The notes beneath the pieces were generated by a model. It ran no database searches, was not told the origin of the DNA, and saw only the letters and a list, made by a program, of their open reading frames with translations. The translations under genes were made by a program, and so were the position numbers. From NCBI GenBank assembly GCA_009777775.1, contig WRLE01000005.1, positions 62,001 to 126,000 of the forward strand: a stretch of DNA of 64,000 bases, in the 5' to 3' direction. This document shows positions 13,206 through 20,990 of the stretch, piece after piece. The first letter of the stretch is position 1, and the number at the start of each line of letters is the position of its first letter. The stretch comes from Oscillospiraceae bacterium. Its GTDB lineage: Bacteria > Bacillota > Clostridia > Oscillospirales > Oscillospiraceae.

Positions 13206-15305
13206 TCAATCTAATTCCATTTCAATGACGATTTTTTGCTCGTTGTATGACATATAATATACATTGAGAACGGCTCCAGGTAGTACTTTAGCTAACATAG
13301 CGGGTGGTATTGCCTTTATAACAGTAGTATCGAAAGTTCCGCTATTATTCGGTCTAGTAACTCGCACATCCAGACTCATTTCTCCCCAGCCATTTACAAT
13401 ATTACCAGTTGGGGAAGACGACAAAACAACGCCCTGGGTTTTTGTACCATTTCGTGCAATATCAAGAGATTCTTGGGAGAGTAAACCCTGAGCTATCATT
13501 TGCTTTTCAAAAGCTGCTTGATGTTCAGCTGGGTCTACTTTGCCTTCAATTACAATATTTTGAGGATTGTCTTTATCATATCGAATGGGGAGCATTGCGC
13601 CTGCTTGTATAAGTGCTAAATCAGTTAAATCTATGATTGCCTTTGCCATGGCGGTGATTTCTTCATTTCTTTCAGTGATGAATTTTACCACTATTTCCAA
13701 TTGCGGTTGATCGTTGATGGTCAGACCTGTTCGTCTTGTAGAAATTATAGTAGCAGAAGCAAGAATACCATTTTTTGCTTTACGCTTCGACGACGAACGA
13801 ACAAACCTTGAAATAAGCATGAAAGAAACTCCAAGTATAGGCAAAGTAAGAACAGTGGTGGGTAATACAGTTTTAAATAAAAGGAGCAAAAGAAAAAAAG
13901 CTATAAGCAGTAGTATACCAATTAAATTCAGGATTCTGTTCAACATGGTTGATGCTGATCGATTTTCAACATATTGAGTTTCCTCGTATAAGCGTGCTTT
14001 AGCTTTTTTCCTAGCTATGAATGTAATGATAAGGGCTAGGGGTATTGTTACAGTAAAACAACTGATTACAATAAATATTACACGAAATTCAGTCATACCA
14101 AACAGTTTTGTCATTTTTGTCGATAAAGACTCGGTATATTGACTTGTCGATAAGTATTGTGGAGTACCTAGTGGGAGCGGGATAAGGACGGTACCTTCAT
14201 ATCTACTAGAATCTTTAACCCTAAGGAGCAACTGTTTTGTTGATGCTGATGTTGCGAATACTATATTATCAAGCTTCATGTTTTTGATAACTGGTAGTTT
14301 CGTTAAGCTGTCGCTGCTCATATCGTAAATATATCCTGTGATTAATGATTGTTCTAGGTTTGGTTCTAGATAACCCAGTATTAGTTGGCTGGAGTTGCTA
14401 ATACCAAGGCTGACAGCGTGGTAAAGGGTTTCTGTTTCAATGAAAGTACCTTCATTAACAGCGTTTGAACTATTTGCAACTGGTACTGAAAAAAGCTTTG
14501 CAGAGGAGTCATTTTCTTTTCGCACTATTATCATGTTTTTGTTTCTATAATACTCTTGAGCTATTTTTATTGTAGTGTCTTCGCCACCGAAACTGTCGTC
14601 ATTAGCTTCTTTAATAATTGGAAAACCTGAATCTGTCAAAAAGGGTGAAATAAAAAACTCGCGATTGTCATATAGACGCACTTCCACCACAAAAAAATTC
14701 AAATTGTTGAAATAATTCCACAAATCATGATGCCGAACGCTGCTGATACCAGATGCAAATTCCTCCATAGAGTCAAGGGACACATGGGTAACTTGACCAT
14801 TTTGTATATACATTAAGGAATTTGCTCCGTTAGCATCTTTGCCTATCGCAACGGTGCTGTCATACCAGATATAGGGTTCACTCAATTGGGAAGTAAGATA
14901 GAATTCATCTGCGCTTAAAAGCTCTGGAGAACTATCCGGTTTACATATATATACATTGCAGGGTACTGGCTCACCTGACCTTACATCCTGTGGAATAATC
15001 ATATAAGCATCGGATCCTTGGGTGAATATATATACTTTATGAAAAAAACCTGCTGGAAGCTTGTATGTACTTGTCACTTCATTTGTTGTTAAATCTATGG
15101 TATCTAAAAAGATAATGGGTTTTGAGTTTGCTGATGAAAAATGGGAAGAAACCCTATATGCAATATCACCATCTGCCGAAACTGCAACAGAATCCATTTC
15201 GGACAAATCAAAGGAACTGCAGCCAGTTAAAAGTATAACAGCAATTATAGTTGCTATAAATGCAGTAGTATATTTTCGTTTTGTTTTTCCCATTAATCGA
15301 TACAT
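13206..15305 (-). CDS. Membrane-anchored lipoprotein of unknown function
   Basis: This is a 699-residue protein with a lipoprotein signal (LLTGC, Cys near residue 29). The following 370 residues are extracytoplasmic and rich in beta-strand-like repeats of a propeller type (YIQNGQ, YDMSSDSLTKL). Two transmembrane stretches follow (about residues 400-430 and 460-500), then a C-terminal cytoplasmic domain of about 200 residues (RTGLTINDQPQLEIVVKF) that resembles DUF3592-type domains. GGGAG precedes the ATG. It may work with the exporter encoded just downstream on the same strand, but a 93-base gap lies between them. I do not recognise a named family. Confidence 0.7.
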   Translation of the reverse strand: MYRLMGKTKRKYTTAFIATIIAVILLTGCSSFDLSEMDSVAVSADGDIAYRVSSHFSSANSKPIIFLDTIDLTTNEVTSTYKLPAGFFHKVYIFTQGSDAYMIIPQDVRSGEPVPCNVYICKPDSSPELLSADEFYLTSQLSEPYIWYDSTVAIGKDANGANSLMYIQNGQVTHVSLDSMEEFASGISSVRHHDLWNYFNNLNFFVVEVRLYDNREFFISPFLTDSGFPIIKEANDDSFGGEDTTIKIAQEYYRNKNMIIVRKENDSSAKLFSVPVANSSNAVNEGTFIETETLYHAVSLGISNSSQLILGYLEPNLEQSLITGYIYDMSSDSLTKLPVIKNMKLDNIVFATSASTKQLLLRVKDSSRYEGTVLIPLPLGTPQYLSTSQYTESLSTKMTKLFGMTEFRVIFIVISCFTVTIPLALIITFIARKKAKARLYEETQYVENRSASTMLNRILNLIGILLLIAFFLLLLLFKTVLPTTVLTLPILGVSFMLISRFVRSSSKRKAKNGILASATIISTRRTGLTINDQPQLEIVVKFITERNEEITAMAKAIIDLTDLALIQAGAMLPIRYDKDNPQNIVIEGKVDPAEHQAAFEKQMIAQGLLSQESLDIARNGTKTQGVVLSSSPTGNIVNGWGEMSLDVRVTRPNNSGTFDTTVIKAIPPAMLAKVLPGAVLNVYYMSYNEQKIVIEMELD

Positions 15306-15619
15306 TTTCGTAACATCTCCCTGTATAATAATAGAGGAATTTAGTTTAGTATACTGTCTTTTAAATAAATGGTTCTAGATGCTGAGGATTTTTATCGTCA
15401 AGTGGAACTAAATATCCGCAGTTAGGCTAGTGCCTATCAAGGATTTTTAGTACCGCATGGCGGTAAAAAGACCGGTAGGTAGGGCTAGTTATTTAGAAGA
15501 CAGTGTACTAATATAACATTTTTTAGCTATATCATCAACACCCGATGAATAGCTAATGAATTTGACAGCTTATCGATGCTGTGGTATCGTGTACATCATA
15601 ATTGAAAGAGGGTAAAGCT
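15306..15619. other. Intergenic region holding a MITE-like element
   Basis: This stretch contains the inverted-repeat element at 15347-15510. The remaining bases carry the upstream region of the lipoprotein gene on the minus strand and the AAAGAGGG ribosome binding site (15605-15612) of the SGNH gene. I see no other gene. Confidence 0.6.
15347..15510. mobile_element. MITE-like element with 22-bp terminal inverted repeats
   Basis: The 22 bases at 15347-15368 and the reverse complement of 15489-15510 differ at only two positions (core ACTGTCTT..TAAATAA). About 120 bp lie between them, too long for a terminator loop. The size and structure fit a non-autonomous transposable element. The inner minus-strand sequence reads VPLDDKNPQHLEPFI followed by a stop, possibly a fragment of a parent transposase or captured gene. 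No transposase is encoded and no clear target duplication is visible. Confidence 0.5.
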
Positions 15620-16798
15620 ATGAAGAAAAAAATATTTATCATACTCGCCGCTGCTGTGTTTTTATCGATATTTTCACAGTTAGCAATCGGATCAGAAAGT
15701 TTAAATGCAAGACCCACCGTTTCGACAGTAAGTGTAAATGGTGAGAATATCGAATTTGAAGCATATTATATAAGCGAGAATAACTATTTCAAGCTCCGAG
15801 ACCTTGCATATACTCTGTCTGGAACCCAGAAGCAGTTTAATGTTACCTGGGATGGGCAGCGTCAAGCAATTTCGTTGACCAGTAATACGGCATATGTTGT
15901 TGAAGGTGGAGAAATGACTGGAAGTGCGACTGTGACAAAGTCGGCGAATCTTACAAGCTCGAGTGTATTTTTAAATGGTGTTCGTGTCGAGCTTACAGCT
16001 TACCATATCGATGGTAACAACTTTTTTAGGCTCAGAGATATTGGCTTGCTACTTGATTTTTCAGTCGTATTTATCCCAAGTGATAATATGGTAATCATAG
16101 ATACAAGCAGGGGATATAACGATAACAGCTCGAGTCAAACGGAAGGTTCTCCCTGGACGCAAGCTAGCCACACAGCTTCTGATGTCACTACTTTAAAAAA
16201 CAAAAGCGTGTACTTTGCCCACAACTCCGTGGGACAAAACATTCTCGATGGTATAAAAGCAATTGATAGCAGTATATCAATTAGTAATAACTCAGCGGCA
16301 AATTCCAATGGAATCACTGAAAACTATATGGGTTTCAATGGAGACCCCAATGGTAAACTTGATGCGTTTACTGCTCTGGTACGTGATGGAGGAGGCGATG
16401 CGCAAATCGTAGTTTTCAAGCTTTGTTATGCCGATTTTCAGGCACATACCGATGTGGACAAACTCTTTGACGATTATGTAGCAGTATATGATGCTCTCCA
16501 AAAGGAGTACCCTGATACAATATTTGTCCACATAACAGCACCATTATATCATTACAACGCATCATATAACAATCGAGTTCAGCATGCTTTCAACGAAAAG
16601 CTACGAAACAAGTATGGTGCTTTGGTATTTGATTTAGCTGCAATTGAAGCAATTGACTCATCAGGAAACCCTGTTTTATCTCGTGATGGTGTTAGCCCTG
16701 CCTTAGCTGAAGAATGGACCAGCGACGGGAGTCATCTGAACACAGCTGGTAGTAGGAGGCTTGCTTCCGCTTTGATAGCTTTTTTGGCTCAATTGTAA
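15620..16798 (+). CDS. Secreted SGNH/GDSL-like hydrolase with an N-terminal stalk domain
   Basis: This 392-residue exported protein has a signal peptide (AAAVFLSIFSQLAIG). Its N-terminal part (residues 30-165) carries two related segments, NYFKLRDLAYTLSG and NFFRLRDIGLLLDF, typical of copper-amine-oxidase-like stalk domains in clostridial surface proteins. The C-terminal half has SVYFAHNSVGQNI, FKLCYADF and the late SDGSHLNTAGSRRLA, which supplies the Asp-x-x-His pair of SGNH esterases. Likely substrates are acylated wall polymers or glycans, but this is inference. I chose the ATG at 15620 behind AAAGAGGG over a TTG at 15602. Confidence 0.75.
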   Translation: MKKKIFIILAAAVFLSIFSQLAIGSESLNARPTVSTVSVNGENIEFEAYYISENNYFKLRDLAYTLSGTQKQFNVTWDGQRQAISLTSNTAYVVEGGEMTGSATVTKSANLTSSSVFLNGVRVELTAYHIDGNNFFRLRDIGLLLDFSVVFIPSDNMVIIDTSRGYNDNSSSQTEGSPWTQASHTASDVTTLKNKSVYFAHNSVGQNILDGIKAIDSSISISNNSAANSNGITENYMGFNGDPNGKLDAFTALVRDGGGDAQIVVFKLCYADFQAHTDVDKLFDDYVAVYDALQKEYPDTIFVHITAPLYHYNASYNNRVQHAFNEKLRNKYGALVFDLAAIEAIDSSGNPVLSRDGVSPALAEEWTSDGSHLNTAGSRRLASALIAFLAQL

Positions 16799-16875
16799 TG
16801 TTTATCGAATAATGATAATCCAGAAGTGTTTCACAGAAGCAAATAAAATGAATTGCGATAGGAGTGAAGGAAATC

Positions 16876-17796
16876 GTGACTAAAATTATTGAAAGAATTT
16901 TGGATAAAATTGGCGACAGAGAACTGCTTGATAAAATATCGATTCTTTCAAAATCAGACCTGAATTCATTGCTGCTCGAAATACATCATGAGCAGGCGCA
17001 AGAAGCTACAGCACCTGAGGTTTTGAAAGCTTACCAAGCAAATAGATTTACTGTTCCCAGTGAACTAGACCCTGTAGATTATCATCTGCTTGAGGCGGAG
17101 CTTCTGTCGCTCGCTAAAAAATCCGATATTCGAGCTATCCTATTGTCACCTAGCGCTCCTTTTGCTAGCTGTTCAGTTTTCGGCTGCGTTGACCAGAACA
17201 ATATTGTCAGTGCAACACGCGGGGTTGAGATACTATCCGACCCCACCAATATGCTGTCCATAATAATAGCCGAGCAGCTAAAAAGGAACGAAACAGACAA
17301 CACTTCAGCTATACATTATGGCGCAACAGCTCGTGTTTTAAGGGCGCAGCCCTTCCCCAAAATTAAAGGCTATTATGCTCATTTCGGTATTTTTTGTATT
17401 GTCTCATCTGGAAAAGACACAGGCTCTTATAGCTGCGAAAAAGAGTTGCTATCCAAGCAGCTGAGCTTCTATAAAAATCTCGCTTCTGAAAAGTTCAAAG
17501 GGAATTTATCTATTGTCTTACGGAAAAGACGCGGCTATACGGATGGAGACGGATTTTTCGAAGCTATGGCGGAATTGGTAAAAACCGCATTGCCTGATGT
17601 ACCTCTATCATACGATTTGGATCACGAGGACAACAATTACTACAAAGGCATCAATTACAAAATGTACGTAGAAAAGGACGATGAAAAAACAGAGATAGGC
17701 GACGGCGGTTTTGTAGATTGGATTGCAAAGTTAGTAAACAACAAAAAAGAACGATGCCTAATCAGCGGCATCGGTATTGACAGGTTGTTGCTATAA
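16876..17796 (+). CDS. Uncharacterised protein with a class II aminoacyl-tRNA-synthetase-like C-terminus
   Basis: This 306-residue cytoplasmic protein has no clear family that I can name. The C-terminus, GDGGFVDWIAKLVNN followed by SGIGIDRLLL, resembles motif 3 of class II aminoacyl-tRNA synthetases and of HisZ-type paralogs, and LRAQPFPKIKGYYAHFGIF could be part of the same fold. A tRNA-binding domain and the usual motif 1 and 2 signatures are not evident. I favour the GTG at 16876, with AGGAG (16860-16864) about 11 bases upstream, over the GTG at 16864, which overlaps that site. The gene lies 30 bases before the TspO-like gene and may be cotranscribed. Confidence 0.5.
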   Translation: MTKIIERILDKIGDRELLDKISILSKSDLNSLLLEIHHEQAQEATAPEVLKAYQANRFTVPSELDPVDYHLLEAELLSLAKKSDIRAILLSPSAPFASCSVFGCVDQNNIVSATRGVEILSDPTNMLSIIIAEQLKRNETDNTSAIHYGATARVLRAQPFPKIKGYYAHFGIFCIVSSGKDTGSYSCEKELLSKQLSFYKNLASEKFKGNLSIVLRKRRGYTDGDGFFEAMAELVKTALPDVPLSYDLDHEDNNYYKGINYKMYVEKDDEKTEIGDGGFVDWIAKLVNNKKERCLISGIGIDRLLL

Positions 17797-17826
17797 ATCA
17801 TTTTATATTCTAAGGGTGTAGAAAAT

Positions 17827-18291
17827 ATGAGTTTGGGCATTTCTGATTTAATGCTTTCGGTTGGGTGCTGTCTTGCCTCGATGACCATTGCAGGTTCAAC
17901 AGCAAGCAAGAAAGCTAACAAAGAATGGTTTGATAGCCTTAATCATCCAGACAATTCATTTATGTTAAAATACATGACTTATATCGGATTCGGGTTTTAT
18001 CTCATTTTTGGCTATGTTTTATATCACTTATTTATCGGCAATGAGATTGTTTCCATTATTTTAGTGATTACAATTATTTTACTAATGGGACTGTGTCCGA
18101 TGCTCCTTTATAAGACAAGAAACTTGAAACTGTTTTTCGTATCAAACCTTATTTTTCTTGTTCTTATTCCGCTTCTAGCTTACTTGCTTCTACAGTTAAG
18201 TTTATTGCTTGCGGGACTAACTATAGTCTATTTATTATGGTTTCTATATGATTTATCATATTGGTATCGCCTCATGAAAATGAACCAATAG
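17827..18291 (+). CDS. TspO/MBR-like small membrane protein
   Basis: This is a 154-residue protein with five hydrophobic segments. The pattern of a first helix, then KEWFDSLNHPDN, then further helices with GFYLIFGYVLYHLF and a last helix ending LLWFLYDLSYWYRL, matches the TspO/MBR (tryptophan-rich sensory protein) family, though it is divergent and has few tryptophans. Family members bind porphyrins or other hydrophobic ligands in the membrane. AAGGGTG precedes the ATG. The next gene, a flavodoxin-ferredoxin, begins about 50 bases downstream. Confidence 0.5.
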   Translation: MSLGISDLMLSVGCCLASMTIAGSTASKKANKEWFDSLNHPDNSFMLKYMTYIGFGFYLIFGYVLYHLFIGNEIVSIILVITIILLMGLCPMLLYKTRNLKLFFVSNLIFLVLIPLLAYLLLQLSLLLAGLTIVYLLWFLYDLSYWYRLMKMNQ

Positions 18292-18342
18292 CACGAACTC
18301 CATCACAAAGACATAAGCTTCATCGCAGAAGGAGAATATCAC

Positions 18343-19068
18343 ATGACCATATTTTATTTCACTGGGACGGGAAATTCGCTGTTTGCGGCGCGAAAAATCG
18401 CAGATGCCACAGGAGCGACATTGGTATCAATTCCGCAGGTTTTTGCGAAAGAGGAAACCTATACCGATGATAAAATCGGTTTCGTTTATCCCCAGTACGC
18501 CATTGGCTTACCTAAGATGGTTCGCAGCTTTATATTGAAAAATGAATTCGATGCTGAATATTTTTTTGCAGTCGATCTATATGCCCACATACGCATGAAA
18601 GCACTTGGAGAGATAGCCGGAATCATACCCCTAGATTATGGAGCCTATTTAAAAACACCCTGGAATTTCATCTTTGCATTTAACCCTCCAAAGAGCCCAG
18701 AAATAATCCTCGAAAAAGCAGAAGGCAGACTCGAGCAGATTATCAGCGACATCAAGGATAGTAAACGCCGCATTGTAAAAGGTAGAAAAAAGCATGGTGC
18801 TGCGACGGCATATTTTGGCAAAACCAATTTCAATGTTACAGATGATTGCACGAAATGCGGTACTTGTGTTCAAGTTTGTCCCGCAAACAACATACAAGTT
18901 ACTGAAAAAACTGTTTTCGGCAACGAGTGTGAAAACTGTTTCTCCTGTGTCAATCTATGCCCATCCCATGCGATCTACTCCAACAAAAAAATGCAAAAAC
19001 GAAGGCAGTACCGCAACCCCTTTGTTTCTGTGAACGATATTATTGAAGCAAACAATGATAAGTTATAA
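18343..19068 (+). CDS. EFR1-family flavodoxin-ferredoxin protein
   Basis: This 241-residue soluble protein joins a flavodoxin-like N-terminal half (FTGTGNSLFAARKIA, the FMN phosphate loop) to a C-terminal bacterial ferredoxin with two 4Fe-4S motifs, CTKCGTCVQVCP and CENCFSCVNLCP. This layout defines EFR1-type proteins of anaerobic Firmicutes. It should transfer electrons between iron-sulfur clusters and flavin; its partner is unknown. GAAGGAG lies 9 bases before the ATG. Confidence 0.92.
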   Translation: MTIFYFTGTGNSLFAARKIADATGATLVSIPQVFAKEETYTDDKIGFVYPQYAIGLPKMVRSFILKNEFDAEYFFAVDLYAHIRMKALGEIAGIIPLDYGAYLKTPWNFIFAFNPPKSPEIILEKAEGRLEQIISDIKDSKRRIVKGRKKHGAATAYFGKTNFNVTDDCTKCGTCVQVCPANNIQVTEKTVFGNECENCFSCVNLCPSHAIYSNKKMQKRRQYRNPFVSVNDIIEANNDKL

Positions 19069-19075
19069 TGTGTCT

Positions 19076-19187
19076 GTACCCTTCCAGCTTGAACGTAAAG
19101 AACAAGCAATGATGGGGCATGAACTATGACGATAGGATTGTTGTGGCATCCAGAGAAAACGGCTGCACAACAAAACTGATGTGGAGA
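19076..19187 (+). repeat. Left copy of an imperfect repeat (vanW 3'-end scar)
   Basis: This 112-bp stretch aligns with 30833-30947 at roughly 70 percent identity by eye; GAACAAGCAATG and ACAAAACTGAT are shared exactly. In frame it reads VPFQLERKEQAMMGHEL then stop, like the tail of the vanW relic at 30.4 kb (HNEQAMVNT). An ATG at 19119 opens a short frame beginning MNYDDRIVVASRENGC whose counterpart at 30877 is broken. It lies directly upstream of the first defence-like gene. Confidence 0.65.
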
Positions 19188-19192
19188 TTAGT

Positions 19193-20794
19193 ATGGAACG
19201 TTTCTTCAACATAGCTGGTCCTATGGTGCCAGAACGTAATTATTGCATCGACCCTCTTTCTCGGCTCGATTGGGAAGAGGCGCAAAGGCTGATAAGGGAC
19301 AATCGCTATTTCGTGCTGCATGCACCTAGGCAGACGGGCAAAACAAGCACGCTTATGGCGATGATGCAAGAACTGAACGTCGGGAACAGCTACGCCTGCG
19401 CTTATACGAACATAGAAACGGCACAGACTGCAAGAAATGATGTTGCCAGGGGCATTGCCGGAGTATGCGAAACAATTGCCAGCGACTTATCATTATACTT
19501 GCAACGCTCTGATATTGAGCAGTGGTTTCGCAATGAAAAGAGTATGATTTCCCCTGAAAACCAACTAGTGAAACTGTTAGAGCAATGGACTTCGACTTCT
19601 GAAAAGCCAACGGTGCTTTTTATCGATGAAATCGACTCTCTAGTAGGTGACACGTTGATTTCTGTGCTACGCCAACTTCGTGCTGGGTATAATAAACGAC
19701 CGACAGCGTTCCCACAAAGCATTATACTCTGCGGAGTGCGAGATGTGCGCGACTACCGCATCAACCAGGGTGATGGTGAGATCATCACAGGGGGCAGCGC
19801 ATTCAATATTAAGACAGAATCGATACGGATGGGGAACTTCACGCAAAAAGAAACGGGAGCCTTATGGCGGCAACATACTGAAGAAACTGGGCAGTCATTC
19901 AGCGAGGCGATCTTCCCAGAGCTTTGGGAAGATACTTTTGGGCAGCCATGGCTCGTTAACGCCCTTGGATATGAAGTAACGTGGAAACTCATTAAGTGCC
20001 GCAACCGTGATCTTGAGATAACGCTCAGCGATTATAAAGAAGCTAGGGAGAACCTTATACAATCACGAGCTACTCATCTTGACCAGCTGATGCACAAGCT
20101 AGAGGAACCCCGAGTTCAGCGGGTACTAGAAGCTATACTTACTGGCGAAACCAACGGTGTTGAAAGCATTCGAATGGATGACCAAAAATATGTCGAAGAT
20201 ATGGGTCTGATACAAACAAAACCAACAGTATCCATCAGTAACAGGATTTACCGCGAGGTGATACCCCGAGAACTTGTATGGGTAGCGCAGACAAGAATAC
20301 CCAACCAAGAAACAGCATGGTATGTAACTTCCGAACGAAAACTTGATATGTATAAGCTCCTTAGTGCTTTCCAGCAGTTTTTCCGCGAGCACGCCGACAG
20401 TTGGGTCGGAGCTTTCGGTTATGAAGAAGCAGGTCCGCAACTTTTGATGCAAGCCTTCCTCCAGCGCATAGTAAACGGAGGCGGTTACATTAGCCGTGAG
20501 TATGGTATCGGTCGTAAACGAACAGACCTATACATCGAATGGCCCCTGGATGAAAAGCTCGGTATGCGCGGGTCTCTGCAGCGCATTGTTATCGAGCTCA
20601 AGTTGCGGCGTGGTGCTCTTGAAACAGTAATAGAGAAGGGGCTGGAGCAAACAGCCGATTATGCACGCCAAGTTGGAGCCGATGAGGCGCATTTATTTAT
20701 TTTCGACCGTGAGGATGAACGAACCTGGGACGAACGGATCTGGCGTCGCGATGAACGGCATAATGATATGCAAATAACTGTCTGGGGAGCATGA
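19193..20794 (+). CDS. AAA-type ATPase fused to a PD-(D/E)XK nuclease-like domain
   Basis: This is a 533-residue protein. The N-terminal ATPase has Walker A APRQTGKTS, Walker B VLFIDEID and a sensor-like IILCGVRDVRDY. The C-terminal quarter holds RTDLYIEWP, then IVIELKLRRG and EKGLEQTADYARQ, the Asp...Glu-x-Lys pattern of PD-(D/E)XK nucleases. Proteins of this layout are common in accessory DNA of anaerobes; their function is unproven and a role in defence or in mobile-element maintenance is inferred. I chose the ATG at 19193 behind GTGGAG, because the GTG at 19181 is part of that site. G+C content is higher than in the STAND gene next door, so the two probably arrived separately. Confidence 0.8.
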   Translation: MERFFNIAGPMVPERNYCIDPLSRLDWEEAQRLIRDNRYFVLHAPRQTGKTSTLMAMMQELNVGNSYACAYTNIETAQTARNDVARGIAGVCETIASDLSLYLQRSDIEQWFRNEKSMISPENQLVKLLEQWTSTSEKPTVLFIDEIDSLVGDTLISVLRQLRAGYNKRPTAFPQSIILCGVRDVRDYRINQGDGEIITGGSAFNIKTESIRMGNFTQKETGALWRQHTEETGQSFSEAIFPELWEDTFGQPWLVNALGYEVTWKLIKCRNRDLEITLSDYKEARENLIQSRATHLDQLMHKLEEPRVQRVLEAILTGETNGVESIRMDDQKYVEDMGLIQTKPTVSISNRIYREVIPRELVWVAQTRIPNQETAWYVTSERKLDMYKLLSAFQQFFREHADSWVGAFGYEEAGPQLLMQAFLQRIVNGGGYISREYGIGRKRTDLYIEWPLDEKLGMRGSLQRIVIELKLRRGALETVIEKGLEQTADYARQVGADEAHLFIFDREDERTWDERIWRRDERHNDMQITVWGA

Positions 20795-20862
20795 GATGCG
20801 TTGTAAACTTAATACAATCAAAATAATTTCCGAAAATGAGCAGTGTTGAAATTTCTACAGAT

Positions 20863-20895
20863 AAATCGTGCTATCCAAGCAAGCACGATTTTGAA
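20863..20895 (+). terminator. Probable terminator after the AAA-nuclease gene
   Basis: A 10-bp stem, AAATCGTGCT (20863-20872) with 20882-20891, ends in a short T-run. The T-tract is weak, so confidence is moderate. Confidence 0.55.
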
Positions 20896-20990
20896 CGCAA
20901 CGAATTGTTTGATTTATTTGTTAACTCAAAAGTGGTTGTTGGCGGATGCTGAGTGTTAATGAGATAGAAGTGTTCAATATGATTGGTGTA

